Source: Actinocrispum wychmicini | Lineage (GTDB): Bacteria; Actinomycetota; Actinomycetes; Mycobacteriales; Pseudonocardiaceae | Direction of reading: 5' to 3' | Assembly (NCBI RefSeq): GCF_004345645.1 | Contig: NZ_SLWS01000001.1 | Coordinates: forward strand, 248,001 to 312,000 | Length of the DNA stretch: 64,000 bases | Shown: piece after piece, positions 50,507 to 58,773 of the stretch | Layout of the letters: the number at the start of each line of letters is the position of its first letter | Position numbering within the stretch: position 1 is the first letter of the stretch | Position numbers and translations under genes: made by a program | Notes under the pieces: model-generated | Told to the model about the DNA's origin: nothing | The model's database searches: none | Seen by the model: only the letters and a program-made list of their open reading frames with translations

Positions 50507-52774
50507 GTGGCCGACCTCAACCGACGAACCGTCCTGTCCGGGGCTCTGGCCGGCATCGCCGGCGCGGCCTTGCCTGGGCAGGCACACGCCGTGACCGACG
50601 CGCACCAGCAGCTGGACTGGCCTGGGTTCCTGGCCGGGTCGGACATGATCTGGCGGCGAATGCCGAAGACGTGGTTCGAGGGGCCGTTCCTGGGTAACGG
50701 GTTTCTCGGGTCGGGCATCTACGCGGAGCCCGGCCGCAACGCGATCCGGTTCAACGTGCAGCACAGCCAGGTGCAGGACCACCGGCCGGCGTTCGGCTCG
50801 CTGTTCGGCCTGGCCAGGCTGCCCATCGGGTACTTCACCCTGGAACCGGTCGGCACCATCACCGCGGTCGACTGGCGGCTGGACCTGTGGAACGCCGAGC
50901 TCAGCGGCACCCTCACCACGTCCGCGGGGAGCCTGCGGCTGCGGGCCATCGTCCACAGTGTCCGCCAGGTGCTCGCCGTGGAGATCACGCCGACCGCGGG
51001 CGAACGGAACTTCAAGTGGGTGTTCCATCCCGCCACGGCGGTGAGCCCTCGGGCCGACCCGGTCTTCGGCAAGCCGCCGCCCGAAGGCTACGCCGCGAAC
51101 CCGCCGGCCGAGCTGCACACCAGCGGCGACACGACGCTGTCCGTACAGTCCCTGCTGGCCGGCGGCGAACACGTCACCGCCTGGCGGGAAACCGAACGCG
51201 GCGGTACGCGCACGCTGTACGTTTCCGTTGCCTGGTCCCATCCTGACCGCACCGCCGCCGCGCGGGCGATGCGGGAGGTCCGGCTGGTCGGCCCGCTGTG
51301 GTCGCTTGCCCAGGACCACCGAAGTTGGTGGCACGACTACTACCAGCGCAGTTTTCTGTCCATTCCGGACCGAAAGCTCCAGTCGTTCTACTGGATCCAG
51401 CTGTACAAGGTCGCGTCCGCGGCCCGCAAGGACGCTCCCGTGATGGCGACCAGCGGTCCGTGGCTTGAGCCGACACCGTGGCCGGCGACGTGGTGGAACC
51501 TCAACGTCCAACTCGAGTACTGGCTCATTCACGGCGCCAACCACCTGGAGCTGGACGCGGTCACCCGGGCGATCAGCGAGTTCCGGGACAACCTGAACGC
51601 CCAGATCGCGCCGGAGTTCCGCGACGGCTGCTACGGCATTCCGCGCACCACGGACATGACCCTGCTCAACGGCACCGGGACCGGCACTGCCGGGTTCCCG
51701 GTCGGCGTCCCGGGCCGGGACACCCCGACACCCGAGGTCGGCGACCTGACGTGGGCGCTGCACAACGTCTGGCTGTCCTACCGGCACACCATGGACGACC
51801 GCATCCTGCGCGACGTCCTGTTCCCGCTGCTGCGCGGCGCGATCAACTACTACCTCAAGTTCCTCACCCCCGGCTCGGACGGCAAGCTGCACCTGCCGTT
51901 CACGTTCTCCCCGGAGTACGGCGTCAACAGTCCGGACACCACGTACGACCTGGCGTTGATCCGCTGGGGCTGTCGGACCCTGCTGCGGACCGCGCCGGAC
52001 GACGACCTGGCCAAGCAGTGGCGGAACGTCCTGGACACGCTCGTGCCGTACCAGGTGGACGAGAACGGCTACATGATCGGCGCGGGAGTGCCGTTCGCGA
52101 AGTCCCACCGGCACTACTCGCACATGCTGCAGATCTACCCGCTGTACGAGGTCACCTGGGAGCAGCCGGAGAACCAGGCGCTGATCCAGAGGTCGCTGGA
52201 GCACTGGATCAGTTTCGAAGGCGCGCTGCAGGGGTACAGCTTCACCGGCGCGGCCTCGATCTCGGCGCAGATGCTGCGGGGCGACAAGGCGGCGTTCTAC
52301 CTGACCGAGTTGCTGCGCCGGTTCATCCAGCCGAACACGATGTACAAGGAGTCCGGTCCGGTCATCGAAACCCCGTTGTCGGCCGCGCAGTCGCTGCACG
52401 ACATGGTGTGCCAGAGCTGGGGCGGCGTGATCCGGCTGTTCCCGGCGGCGCCGTGGCCGGACTTGGCGGTCCAGGACTTCCGCACGCAGGGCGCGTTCCT
52501 GCTCAGCGCGGCCAGGCAGGGCGGGCAGAATCGGTGGATGCGAGTGGTCAGCGAAGCCGGGGCGCCGTGCGTGCTGCGGCCGGGCATCACCGGGGACCTG
52601 GCCGTGACCGACCGGTCGGGCCGGGATCTGCGCTGGCGGGAGGTGGCTGTGGGCACGATCGAGGTCGATCTGCGGCGCGGCGAGGAGGCCCGGGTCCATC
52701 GCCGCGGTGACCAGCCGGACTTCGTGGTCCAGCCGGTGCCGGGGACTGCCGCCACGCCGTGGGGGCTCCCATAA
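50507..52774 (+). CDS. Secreted glycoside hydrolase, GH95-like (alpha-L-fucosidase family)
   Basis: 755 residues. The N-terminus is a Tat-type signal (LNRRTVLSGALAGIAGAA, cleavage after QAHA near residue 30). The catalytic (alpha/alpha)6 barrel shows DHRSWWHDYYQRSF near residue 270, TWWNLNVQLEYW near residue 330, FTFSPEYGVNSPDTTYDL near residue 465 and SHRHYSHMLQIYPL near residue 533. These match GH95 signature regions, which hold the catalytic Glu and Asp. It probably trims a plant or fungal glycan outside the cell; galactosidase activity is also known in the family. The GTG at 50507 follows a good promoter but only a weak GTAGG ribosome site. Confidence 0.85.
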   Translation: MADLNRRTVLSGALAGIAGAALPGQAHAVTDAHQQLDWPGFLAGSDMIWRRMPKTWFEGPFLGNGFLGSGIYAEPGRNAIRFNVQHSQVQDHRPAFGSLFGLARLPIGYFTLEPVGTITAVDWRLDLWNAELSGTLTTSAGSLRLRAIVHSVRQVLAVEITPTAGERNFKWVFHPATAVSPRADPVFGKPPPEGYAANPPAELHTSGDTTLSVQSLLAGGEHVTAWRETERGGTRTLYVSVAWSHPDRTAAARAMREVRLVGPLWSLAQDHRSWWHDYYQRSFLSIPDRKLQSFYWIQLYKVASAARKDAPVMATSGPWLEPTPWPATWWNLNVQLEYWLIHGANHLELDAVTRAISEFRDNLNAQIAPEFRDGCYGIPRTTDMTLLNGTGTGTAGFPVGVPGRDTPTPEVGDLTWALHNVWLSYRHTMDDRILRDVLFPLLRGAINYYLKFLTPGSDGKLHLPFTFSPEYGVNSPDTTYDLALIRWGCRTLLRTAPDDDLAKQWRNVLDTLVPYQVDENGYMIGAGVPFAKSHRHYSHMLQIYPLYEVTWEQPENQALIQRSLEHWISFEGALQGYSFTGAASISAQMLRGDKAAFYLTELLRRFIQPNTMYKESGPVIETPLSAAQSLHDMVCQSWGGVIRLFPAAPWPDLAVQDFRTQGAFLLSAARQGGQNRWMRVVSEAGAPCVLRPGITGDLAVTDRSGRDLRWREVAVGTIEVDLRRGEEARVHRRGDQPDFVVQPVPGTAATPWGLP

Positions 52775-52784
52775 GGGTGAGCCC
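52763..52784 (+). terminator. Weak stem-loop over the GH95-like stop codon
   Basis: GGGCTC, 10-nt loop, GAGCCC. The 6-bp stem spans the TAA at 52772-52774. No U tract follows, so termination is uncertain. Confidence 0.3.
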
Positions 52785-52802
52785 ACTTCCCAATCATGCC
52801 AT

Positions 52803-52830
52803 CTCCAAGTTAGGCTGCCCTAACTTGGAG
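52803..52830. promoter_or_regulatory. Iron-box-like palindrome overlapping the ribosome binding site
   Basis: CTCCAAGTTAGG, CTGC, CCTAACTTGGAG: perfect 12-bp arms. Aligned by eye, CCAAGTTAGG onward matches 14 of 19 positions of the DtxR/IdeR consensus TTAGGTTAGGCTAACCTAA. The right arm ends in GGAG, part of the Shine-Dalgarno GGAGGTGA for the GTG at 52838. It could act as an iron-repressor operator, an RNA hairpin hiding the ribosome site, or both. Confidence 0.6.
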
Positions 52831-52837
52831 GTGAGCA

Positions 52838-53602
52838 GTGACCGCGACGCCGACACCCGCTGAGCGCGCCCGCACGATCGCCGCCCGTGGCGGCCGAGCG
52901 ACCCTGCTGCCATCGGCGGAGGGGCTGCCCGGGAAGGTCACCCCGCTCACCCACCACGTGCACGCGGACGGCAGCGCGAGCGTCCTCATCACGCAGAGCC
53001 ATCCTCTCGTGGCGGCGGCCTGGTCGGCGCCACGCGGCGAGGTCACGTCCATGCTCGAACTGGCCGACACCGCGCCTGTGCCGTTGCGCGAGCCGGTCCG
53101 CGGCCTGCTCTGGCTGACCGGCTGGGTCCGTGCCCTCTCCGACGACGAAGCCCGGCAGGCCGCGATGATCGTGGCCGAGGAACGCCCCGACCCGCGACTG
53201 CTCGACGTCGGCCACGGCGCCACGATGCTGAAGGTCGTGCCGGCGTCGCTGGTCCTCGCCGACGCCGAGGGCACGAAGTCGTTGACACTGCAGGAGTTCA
53301 CGGCCGCGACACCGGATCCGTTCTGCGCGTACGAGGCGGACTGGCTGCGCCACCTGGAACTCGCGCACACCGACGTGGTCGGCATGCTCGGCAGGCACCT
53401 GCCGAGCGAACTGCGCGGCGGCCACATCCGGCCACTCGGCCTTGACCGGTTCGGCCTGCGGCTTCGCGTCGAGGCCAGCGACGCGGACCACGACGTGCGG
53501 CTCGCGTTCGAGCAGCCGGTGTCCACCACCGCCGAACTGGCCACCGAGCTGCGCCGGCTGGTCGGCTGCCCGTTCCTCGCCGAAACGCGCAAACAACGCT
53601 GA
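52838..53602 (+). CDS. DUF2470 domain protein, HugZ-like (Rv3839-like)
   Basis: 254 residues. An N-terminal split-barrel-like part (residues ~10-160) precedes a DUF2470 domain with YEADWLRHLELAHTDVVGML near residue 168, the family's helix with conserved His. HugZ-type proteins degrade or bind heme. M. tuberculosis Rv3839, in the same position before bfrB, has this domain and is iron-regulated. GGAGGTGA precedes the GTG, inside the iron-box palindrome. Iron-responsive expression is therefore well supported; heme turnover is inference. Confidence 0.88.
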   Translation: MTATPTPAERARTIAARGGRATLLPSAEGLPGKVTPLTHHVHADGSASVLITQSHPLVAAAWSAPRGEVTSMLELADTAPVPLREPVRGLLWLTGWVRALSDDEARQAAMIVAEERPDPRLLDVGHGATMLKVVPASLVLADAEGTKSLTLQEFTAATPDPFCAYEADWLRHLELAHTDVVGMLGRHLPSELRGGHIRPLGLDRFGLRLRVEASDADHDVRLAFEQPVSTTAELATELRRLVGCPFLAETRKQR

Positions 53603-53684
53603 CCTGACCAACAGCACTGAACCTTCTCTGGCCACGCCGCGTTGTTAGTCACTGGCGTGGCGTTACAACGAGGAGGCAGTACTG

Positions 53685-54236
53685 ATGAAAAGACAGAGAC
53701 GTCTGCTCGCAGTCACCGCGGTCGTGGGCGCCGCGATCGCCCTCTCCGCGACGGCGAGCACGGCGTCACCGGCCGGCGACAACTCGTTCGGCGGCCGCAA
53801 TGTCCTGGCCGAGAATCTGTCCAGCTTCAACGAGACCCCACAGACCCTGTCCACCACCGGTGTCGGCCGCTTCTTCGCGACCATTGACGACCGCAACCAG
53901 ACGATCACGTACCGGCTGAGCTACTCGAACCTGGCCGGCACGGTCACGCAGTCGCACATCCACCTTGGCGGTATGTCGATGAGCGGCGGCATCAGCGTTT
54001 TCCTCTGCACGAACCTGGGCAACGGCCCTGCGGGTACGCAGGCATGTCCGGCCGCGCCCGCCGTGGTCACCGGCACGCTCAAGCCGGGCGACATCATCGG
54101 CCCCGCGGCCCAGGGCCTCACCGCCGGCCAGTTCGCCGAACTGGTCAAGGCGATCCGGGCCGGTGTCACGTACGTCAACGTGCACAGCACCACCTTCCCC
54201 GGTGGCGAGATCCGGGCACAGCTCGACCGCCGCTGA
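53685..54236 (+). CDS. Secreted CHRD domain protein
   Basis: 183 residues. A Sec signal peptide (MKRQRRLL, hydrophobic core, cleavage near ASTASP at residue ~28) is followed by one CHRD domain: YRLSYSNLAGTVTQSHIHLG near residue 86 and TYVNVHSTTFPGGEIRAQL at the C-terminus. CHRD domains are beta-sandwiches of unclear function, found in chordin and many secreted bacterial proteins. The ATG at 53685 has GAGGAGG upstream. A strong hairpin follows 19 bp after the stop. Confidence 0.92.
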   Translation: MKRQRRLLAVTAVVGAAIALSATASTASPAGDNSFGGRNVLAENLSSFNETPQTLSTTGVGRFFATIDDRNQTITYRLSYSNLAGTVTQSHIHLGGMSMSGGISVFLCTNLGNGPAGTQACPAAPAVVTGTLKPGDIIGPAAQGLTAGQFAELVKAIRAGVTYVNVHSTTFPGGEIRAQLDRR

Positions 54237-54255
54237 TCCGCACCGATACCGCTGG

Positions 54256-54279
54256 AGGAGCCGGGCGGGGCCGGCTCCT
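54256..54279 (+). terminator. Terminator hairpin after the CHRD gene
   Basis: AGGAGCCGG, 6-nt loop, CCGGCTCCT: a perfect 9-bp GC-rich stem 19 bp after the stop, followed by TCC rather than a U run. This is typical of intrinsic terminators in high-GC actinobacteria. Confidence 0.6.
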
Positions 54280-54346
54280 TCCGAACGTGGCCTGCCGTCG
54301 TGGACGCAGGCGCTGCTGACCGGTCAGACGCAGCTGGAGACCCGGC

Positions 54347-54811
54347 TCAGCCGGCGAGCTCGGGCGGGAAGCCGCCGGTGGCGATCGGGCCCCACCTGGT
54401 GATCGTCACCCGGATCAGGCTTTTGCCCTGGCGGCGCATGGCTTCGCGGTACTCGTCCCAGTCGGGGTGTTCACCGGAGACGCACCGGAAGTAGTCGACG
54501 AGCGGCTCCACGGCCGCCGGCAGATCCAGCACCTCGGCCTCGCCGTCCACCTGCACCCACGGGCCGTCCCAGTCGTCGGACAGTACGCCCAGGGCGACTT
54601 TCGGGTTGCGACGAGCGTTGCGGACCTTGGCGCGCTGCGGATACGTGGCGATCACCACGCGGCCTTCGGCGTCCACCCCGCACGTCACCGGGGACAGCTG
54701 CGGGGTTCCGTCGGGCCGGTGGGTGATGAGGATGGTCCGGTGGCGCGGACGCAGGAAATCGAGCAGTTCAGCGCGGTCCACCGTTGAGTTCGTCGCGATC
54801 CGTGGGGCCAT
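54347..54811 (-). CDS. PPOX-class F420-dependent oxidoreductase-like protein
   Basis: 154 residues, a split-barrel FMN/F420-binding fold. Visible are LLDFLRPRHRTILITHRPDGTPQLSPV near the N-terminus and VVIATYPQRAKVRNARRNPKVALGVL near residues 51-76. These match the actinobacterial flavin/deazaflavin oxidoreductases that use F420H2. The substrate is unknown. The ATG at 54811 is 7 nt after a TACCCT -10. It shares a back-to-back promoter with the CPBP gene. Confidence 0.9.
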   Translation of the reverse strand: MAPRIATNSTVDRAELLDFLRPRHRTILITHRPDGTPQLSPVTCGVDAEGRVVIATYPQRAKVRNARRNPKVALGVLSDDWDGPWVQVDGEAEVLDLPAAVEPLVDYFRCVSGEHPDWDEYREAMRRQGKSLIRVTITRWGPIATGGFPPELAG

Positions 54812-54818
54812 GCGGCGG

Positions 54819-54828
54819 AGGGTAGCGT
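54819..54828. promoter_or_regulatory. Back-to-back -10 elements sharing one TA (PPOX / CPBP)
   Basis: AGGGTAGCGT gives TACCCT on the minus strand, 7 nt before the ATG at 54811, and TAGCGT on the plus strand, 6 nt before the GTG at 54835. The starts are only 23 bp apart, so both mRNAs should be leaderless. Confidence 0.6.
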
Positions 54829-54834
54829 GCGCAC

Positions 54835-55635
54835 GTGGCGAATCGACTCAGGGCGTGGCTGGTGCCGGAGCGTGACCAGGTGGTGGTCACCGACCCCGTG
54901 CAGCGCAAGGCCATCATCGTCGAGCTGGTGATCGTCTTCACTGTCACGCTGGGGATGAACGGGTTGCGGTCGCTGCTGTCGCTGATCGACGCGCTGCTCA
55001 AACCGGCTCCGCTGAGCGACCAGAAGGTCGCGATCAACGTCCCCCAGGCCGTCGACACCACGATCGACCTGATCAAACAGCTGCTAAGCGCGACCCAACT
55101 CGTCGCGTGGGGCGCGCTGGGCCTCTATTTGGTGTGGCGGGCCGGCCACAAGCTCACCGAGGTCGGGCTGAAGTTCTTCCGCAGCGACATGGTGCGGGGG
55201 GTTGGGCTGGCCGCGCTGATCGGGATTCCCGGCCTGGGCCTGTACCTGATCGTCTACGCCTTGGGCGGCAACCTCGCGGTCCAGACGACGACGCTGGACG
55301 ACACGTGGTGGCGGCCGATCGCGCTGGTGGCGTCGGCCGCCGGCAACGCGTGGGCGGAGGAGACGCTGGTGATCGCGTACTTCATCACCCGCCTGCGCCA
55401 ACTGGGGCTGCACGAGAACCAGTCGGTGGCGTGCTCGGCGGTGTTGCGCGGCAGCTACCACCTGTACCAGGGGTTCGGCGGGTTCGTGGGGAATCTGGTG
55501 ATGGGGCTGGTGTTCGGCCGGATCTGGCAGCGCACGAACCGGCTGTGGCCGATGATCATCGCCCACACGTTGCTCGACACGGTCGCGTTCGTCGGATACT
55601 CGCTGCTGCGCGGAGTCAGCTGGCTGCCTAAATGA
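54835..55635 (+). CDS. CPBP family intramembrane metalloprotease
   Basis: 266 residues with about seven or eight membrane spans. The abortive-infection/CAAX signature is present: AWAEETLVIAYFITRL near residue 178 (Glu-Glu), the His motif in LRGSYHLYQGFGG near residue 205 and a final HTLLDTVAFVGY near residue 243. Such proteins cleave substrates in the membrane or act in bacteriocin immunity; the substrate is unknown. The GTG at 54835 has no Shine-Dalgarno but sits 6 nt behind a -10. The tail overlaps the SDR gene by 8 bp. Confidence 0.92.
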   Translation: MANRLRAWLVPERDQVVVTDPVQRKAIIVELVIVFTVTLGMNGLRSLLSLIDALLKPAPLSDQKVAINVPQAVDTTIDLIKQLLSATQLVAWGALGLYLVWRAGHKLTEVGLKFFRSDMVRGVGLAALIGIPGLGLYLIVYALGGNLAVQTTTLDDTWWRPIALVASAAGNAWAEETLVIAYFITRLRQLGLHENQSVACSAVLRGSYHLYQGFGGFVGNLVMGLVFGRIWQRTNRLWPMIIAHTLLDTVAFVGYSLLRGVSWLPK

Positions 55636-56521
55636 CCTGGTAACGCATGCGCCGCATCATGTTCTCCGGCCCAGGCTGGATGCCCGACTCGTCGAACAGG
55701 GCCCCGATCCGGCCGGCGAGGTCCGCGGCATCCCACCGGCTCTCGCCCGCCTTGATCTCCGCGACCGAGGTGAACGGCTGGTAGATCTCGACGCTGTCGC
55801 CCTGCACCCCGAACACCTTGCCGCTGATGTGGCCGGCGTCCGGCGAACACAGGAAGGCGACGAGCGGTGCGATGTTGTCCGGGTCGTAGAAGTCGAAGTC
55901 ACCCGCGCTCGCCTCGACGGCGGCGTCGGTGAACAGCGGCTCGGTCATTCTGGTCCGGGCCGCGGGCGCGATCGCGTTGGATGTCACGCCGTACCGGGCC
56001 ATCTCGGTCGCCACGATCGTGGAGAACGCCGCGATGCCCGCCTTCGCCGCGCCGTAGTTGGTCTGGCCGAAGTTGCCGAGCAGGCCGGAGGTGGAACTGG
56101 TGTGGACGATCCGGCCCGGTCGGCCCGCCGCCCGCCAGTACCGGCAGGCCGCCCTGGTCGGTGCGAAATGGCCGCGCAAGTGGACTCGGACCACGGCGTC
56201 CCATTCGTCGTCGGTCATCTTGACCAACGTGCGGTCGCGCAGAATGCCGGCGTTGTTCACCAAGGCGTCCAGGTGGCCGTACTCCTCGACGGTGGACGTG
56301 ACCATCCGGTCGGCGAAGTCCGTGTCGGCGACATCGCCCGAGGCCACCACCGCGCGGCCACCGGCGGCGATGATCTCGTCGGCCACGTCGTACGCGGGCG
56401 ACGGGTCGAACTCGGCCAACACCACCGCGGCACCCTGCCGGGCGCACTCCAGCGCCTCACCACGACCGATGCCGCGACCCGCACCGGTGACGATGACGAC
56501 CTTGCCGTCGAGAATGCCCAT
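55628..56521 (-). CDS. SDR family NAD(P)-dependent oxidoreductase
   Basis: 297 residues. The Rossmann motif VTGAGRGIGRGEAL is near residue 11, followed by NNAGILRD near residue 89, the catalytic Ser in HTSSTSGLLG near residue 140 and NYGAAKAG (YxxxK) near residue 155. The ~50-residue C-terminal extension suits hydroxyacyl-CoA-type SDRs of actinobacteria, a likely but unproven substrate class. A TAATGT -10 lies 7 nt before the ATG at 56521, favouring it over the GTG at 56527. It begins 10 bp after the stop of the upstream lipoprotein gene. Confidence 0.9.
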   Translation of the reverse strand: MGILDGKVVIVTGAGRGIGRGEALECARQGAAVVLAEFDPSPAYDVADEIIAAGGRAVVASGDVADTDFADRMVTSTVEEYGHLDALVNNAGILRDRTLVKMTDDEWDAVVRVHLRGHFAPTRAACRYWRAAGRPGRIVHTSSTSGLLGNFGQTNYGAAKAGIAAFSTIVATEMARYGVTSNAIAPAARTRMTEPLFTDAAVEASAGDFDFYDPDNIAPLVAFLCSPDAGHISGKVFGVQGDSVEIYQPFTSVAEIKAGESRWDAADLAGRIGALFDESGIQPGPENMMRRMRYQVI

Positions 56522-56528
56522 ACCCACG

Positions 56529-56534
56529 ACATTA
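56529..56534 (-). promoter_or_regulatory. -10 element of the SDR gene, leaderless
   Basis: TAATGT 7 nt before the ATG at 56521. It overlaps the stop codon of the substrate-binding lipoprotein gene at 56532. Confidence 0.45.
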
Positions 56535-57353
56535 CGGATTGTCGGCGACCGCCGGCCGCACCGACACCTGGTATCCCGAGCGGCCGACGCTGTCGGTGAC
56601 GAACCTCTGCCAGCTGCCGTCCGCGATCATCGTCCGCAGCGCCTCGGTGACCTTCGCCCGCCGCGCGTCCCCCTTGCGCAGGCCGACGCCGTACTTCTCG
56701 ACCGAGAACGGTTTGCCGACCAGCTTCAGCCGATCCGGTTGCTCAGCCACGTAACCCGCCAGGATCACGTCGTCGGTGGTGACCGCGTCGACGTCGCCCT
56801 TCAGCAACGCGTCCACGCATTCGCGGTAGGAGCCGCGCTGGTCAAGGGTGACCGAGGCGGCGTAGCCGGAGCGCACCTTCTCCGCCGGTGTGGAACCGGT
56901 GACCGAGCACAGCCGCCAGTCGCTGTTGTTCAACGACTCGGGCCCGTCGATGTCCGTGTTCGTCCGGCGTACCAGCAGGGCCTGCCCGGCGACGAAGTAC
57001 GGCCCGGCGAAGTCGACCTGCTGCTTGCGGGTGTCGGTGATGGAGTACGTGGCCACGACCATGTCGACCTTGCTCTGCCGCAGCAGGGACTCCCGGTCGA
57101 CCGGACGGGCTTCCACGAACGTGATGTCGCGGGCGCCGGTGCCGAGGCGGTCGGCGACGTACTTCGCGACGTCGACGTCCAGGCCACTGAAGCCGCCGTC
57201 GGGGGCGCGCAGCCCGAGACCTGGCTGGTCGAACCGGATACCGACGGTGAGTTTCGGTCCGCCGGGTGGCTGCTCGCCGACCGCGCATCCGGCCACCACA
57301 AGCAGGCAGCCCACGGCCATGACTGATCTGAATCGTTCCCCGACGACTGACAT
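56532..57353 (-). CDS. Amino-acid ABC transporter substrate-binding lipoprotein (GluB-like), orphan
   Basis: 273 residues. A signal peptide with lipobox VVAGC near residue 21 leads into a family 3 solute-binding domain: LTVGIRFDQPGLGLR, the GGFSGLDVDVAKYVADRLG signature near residue 52 and DAVTTDDVILAGYV near residue 185. Two further Cys (WRLCSVTG, YRECVDAL) may form a disulfide. No permease or ATPase is adjacent, so it must use a transporter elsewhere or act as a sensor. It is divergent from arginine deiminase; glutamate or a basic amino acid is a reasonable guess. A TATCGT -10 lies 8 nt before the ATG. Confidence 0.88.
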   Translation of the reverse strand: MSVVGERFRSVMAVGCLLVVAGCAVGEQPPGGPKLTVGIRFDQPGLGLRAPDGGFSGLDVDVAKYVADRLGTGARDITFVEARPVDRESLLRQSKVDMVVATYSITDTRKQQVDFAGPYFVAGQALLVRRTNTDIDGPESLNNSDWRLCSVTGSTPAEKVRSGYAASVTLDQRGSYRECVDALLKGDVDAVTTDDVILAGYVAEQPDRLKLVGKPFSVEKYGVGLRKGDARRAKVTEALRTMIADGSWQRFVTDSVGRSGYQVSVRPAVADNP

Positions 57354-57361
57354 CGGCAGGG

Positions 57362-57367
57362 ACGATA
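57362..57367 (-). promoter_or_regulatory. -10 element of the substrate-binding lipoprotein gene, leaderless
   Basis: TATCGT 8 nt before the ATG at 57353, supporting that start against ATGs further upstream in the same frame. Confidence 0.45.
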
Positions 57368-57399
57368 CCTGGCGATCTGGCACGCAACAAACAGCGTAC

Positions 57400-57420
57400 G
57401 TTTCGCTCATCATACGAAAC
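57400..57420. promoter_or_regulatory. Inverted repeat in the lipoprotein/arcA intergenic region
   Basis: GTTTCG, 9-nt spacer, CGAAAC in the AT-rich 160-bp gap between the divergent genes. It lies about 33 bp upstream of the lipoprotein -10 and 80 bp from the arcA -10. It is a candidate operator; the binding protein is unknown. Confidence 0.4.
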
Positions 57421-57501
57421 ATTTCACTGTTCTTGACGCATCGCACAATCTATTTCCATCAGATTTTGGCCCGAGAGGCGACGATTTACATAGTGAGCCG
57501 G

Positions 57502-57507
57502 TAGCCT
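57502..57507 (+). promoter_or_regulatory. -10 element of arcA, leaderless
   Basis: TAGCCT 6 nt before the arcA GTG at 57514, with no Shine-Dalgarno sequence. Confidence 0.5.
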
Positions 57508-57513
57508 CAGAGC

Positions 57514-58758
57514 GTGACCGCGTACTCAGCGACAGAAGCGCAGGCCCTCGTCGAGCAGCAGGCGCAGCCCCGGGTCGACAGCGAAGTAGGCACGCTACGG
57601 ACCGTGCTCCTGCACCGCCCAGGAGCTGAGCTCAAGCGGCTCACCCCACGGAACAACGACAAGCTGCTGTTCGACGGTATCCCCTGGGTGGACCGCGCGC
57701 AGGCCGAGCACGACGCGTTCGCGGAGGTCCTGACGTCCCGCGGGGTCGAGGTCATGCTGCTCGCCGACGTTCTCGGCAAGGCGCTGGAGGACGGCCGGGC
57801 CCGCGCCACCGGGGTCCTGACCGCGGTCGACGAGCGACGCCTCGGCTACGAACTGGCCGACTCACTGCGGTCCCATCTGTCCAGTGTGGACAGCAAGACC
57901 CTCGGGCACGTGCTGACCGCCGGCATGACCTTCGAAGAGCTGCCCGTCGCCGAGGGCGCCTCACTGGTCCGCCGCATGCACCACCCGCACGACTTCGCCA
58001 TCGACCCGCTGCCGAACCTGCTGTTCAGCCGGGACTCGTCGGTGTGGATCGGCGACCGGGTGGCGATCGCGTCCCTCGCCATGCCCGCGCGTGTCCGCGA
58101 AACGTCGGTGCTGGACCTGGTGTACGCGTACCACCCGCGGTTCCGTCTGTCCGGCCGGGCGTACGGAGCCCACAGCGCCCCCGTCGAAGGCGGCGACGTG
58201 CTGCTGCTCGCACCCGGCGTCCTCGCCATCGGTGTGGGCGAGCGAACCACCCCGGCCGGCGCGGAATCCCTTGCCCGCTCAGCGTTCACCGACGGCCTCG
58301 CACATACCGTGCTCGCCGTTCCGATCGCCCAGGACCGCGCGACCATGCACCTGGACACCGTCTGCACCATGGTCGACAAGGACGCGGTCGTGATGTACCC
58401 GGCAGTGCGCGACAGCCTGATCGCCTACCCGATGCGCCCCGACGGCTCCGGCGGTGTCGCGGCCCACGGACCCGTGCCGTTCCTCGAAGCCGCGGCCGAA
58501 GCCATGGGAATCGAACGGCTCCGGGTCATCGACACCGGCCTGGACTCGGTCACAGCGGAACGCGAACAGTGGGACGACGGCAACAACACACTCGCCCTCT
58601 CCCCAGGGGTCGTCGTCGCCTACGAGCGGAACGTGGAAACCAACGCCCGCCTGGAAGAGGCCGGCATCGAGGTGGTACCGATCAGCGGCTCCGAACTCGG
58701 CTCCGGCCGCGGCGGCCCACGCTGCATGTCCTGCCCGATCAACCGGGACTCCGCCTAG
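57514..58758 (+). CDS. arcA: Arginine deiminase
   Basis: 414 residues, normal length. Catalytic regions of the guanidino-modifying fold are all present: [17 protein letters not shown] near residue 168, [11 protein letters not shown] near residue 223, the His in [12 protein letters not shown] near residue 278 and the nucleophile Cys in [13 protein letters not shown] near residue 404. It hydrolyses arginine to citrulline and ammonia. No ornithine carbamoyltransferase, carbamate kinase or antiporter follows, so this is a lone arcA, not a full ADI operon. It may serve nitrogen supply or acid resistance rather than ATP production. Confidence 0.95.
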   Translation: MTAYSATEAQALVEQQAQPRVDSEVGTLRTVLLHRPGAELKRLTPRNNDKLLFDGIPWVDRAQAEHDAFAEVLTSRGVEVMLLADVLGKALEDGRARATGVLTAVDERRLGYELADSLRSHLSSVDSKTLGHVLTAGMTFEELPVAEGASLVRRMHHPHDFAIDPLPNLLFSRDSSVWIGDRVAIASLAMPARVRETSVLDLVYAYHPRFRLSGRAYGAHSAPVEGGDVLLLAPGVLAIGVGERTTPAGAESLARSAFTDGLAHTVLAVPIAQDRATMHLDTVCTMVDKDAVVMYPAVRDSLIAYPMRPDGSGGVAAHGPVPFLEAAAEAMGIERLRVIDTGLDSVTAEREQWDDGNNTLALSPGVVVAYERNVETNARLEEAGIEVVPISGSELGSGRGGPRCMSCPINRDSA

Positions 58759-58773
58759 GTCGTGCTTTCTCCG

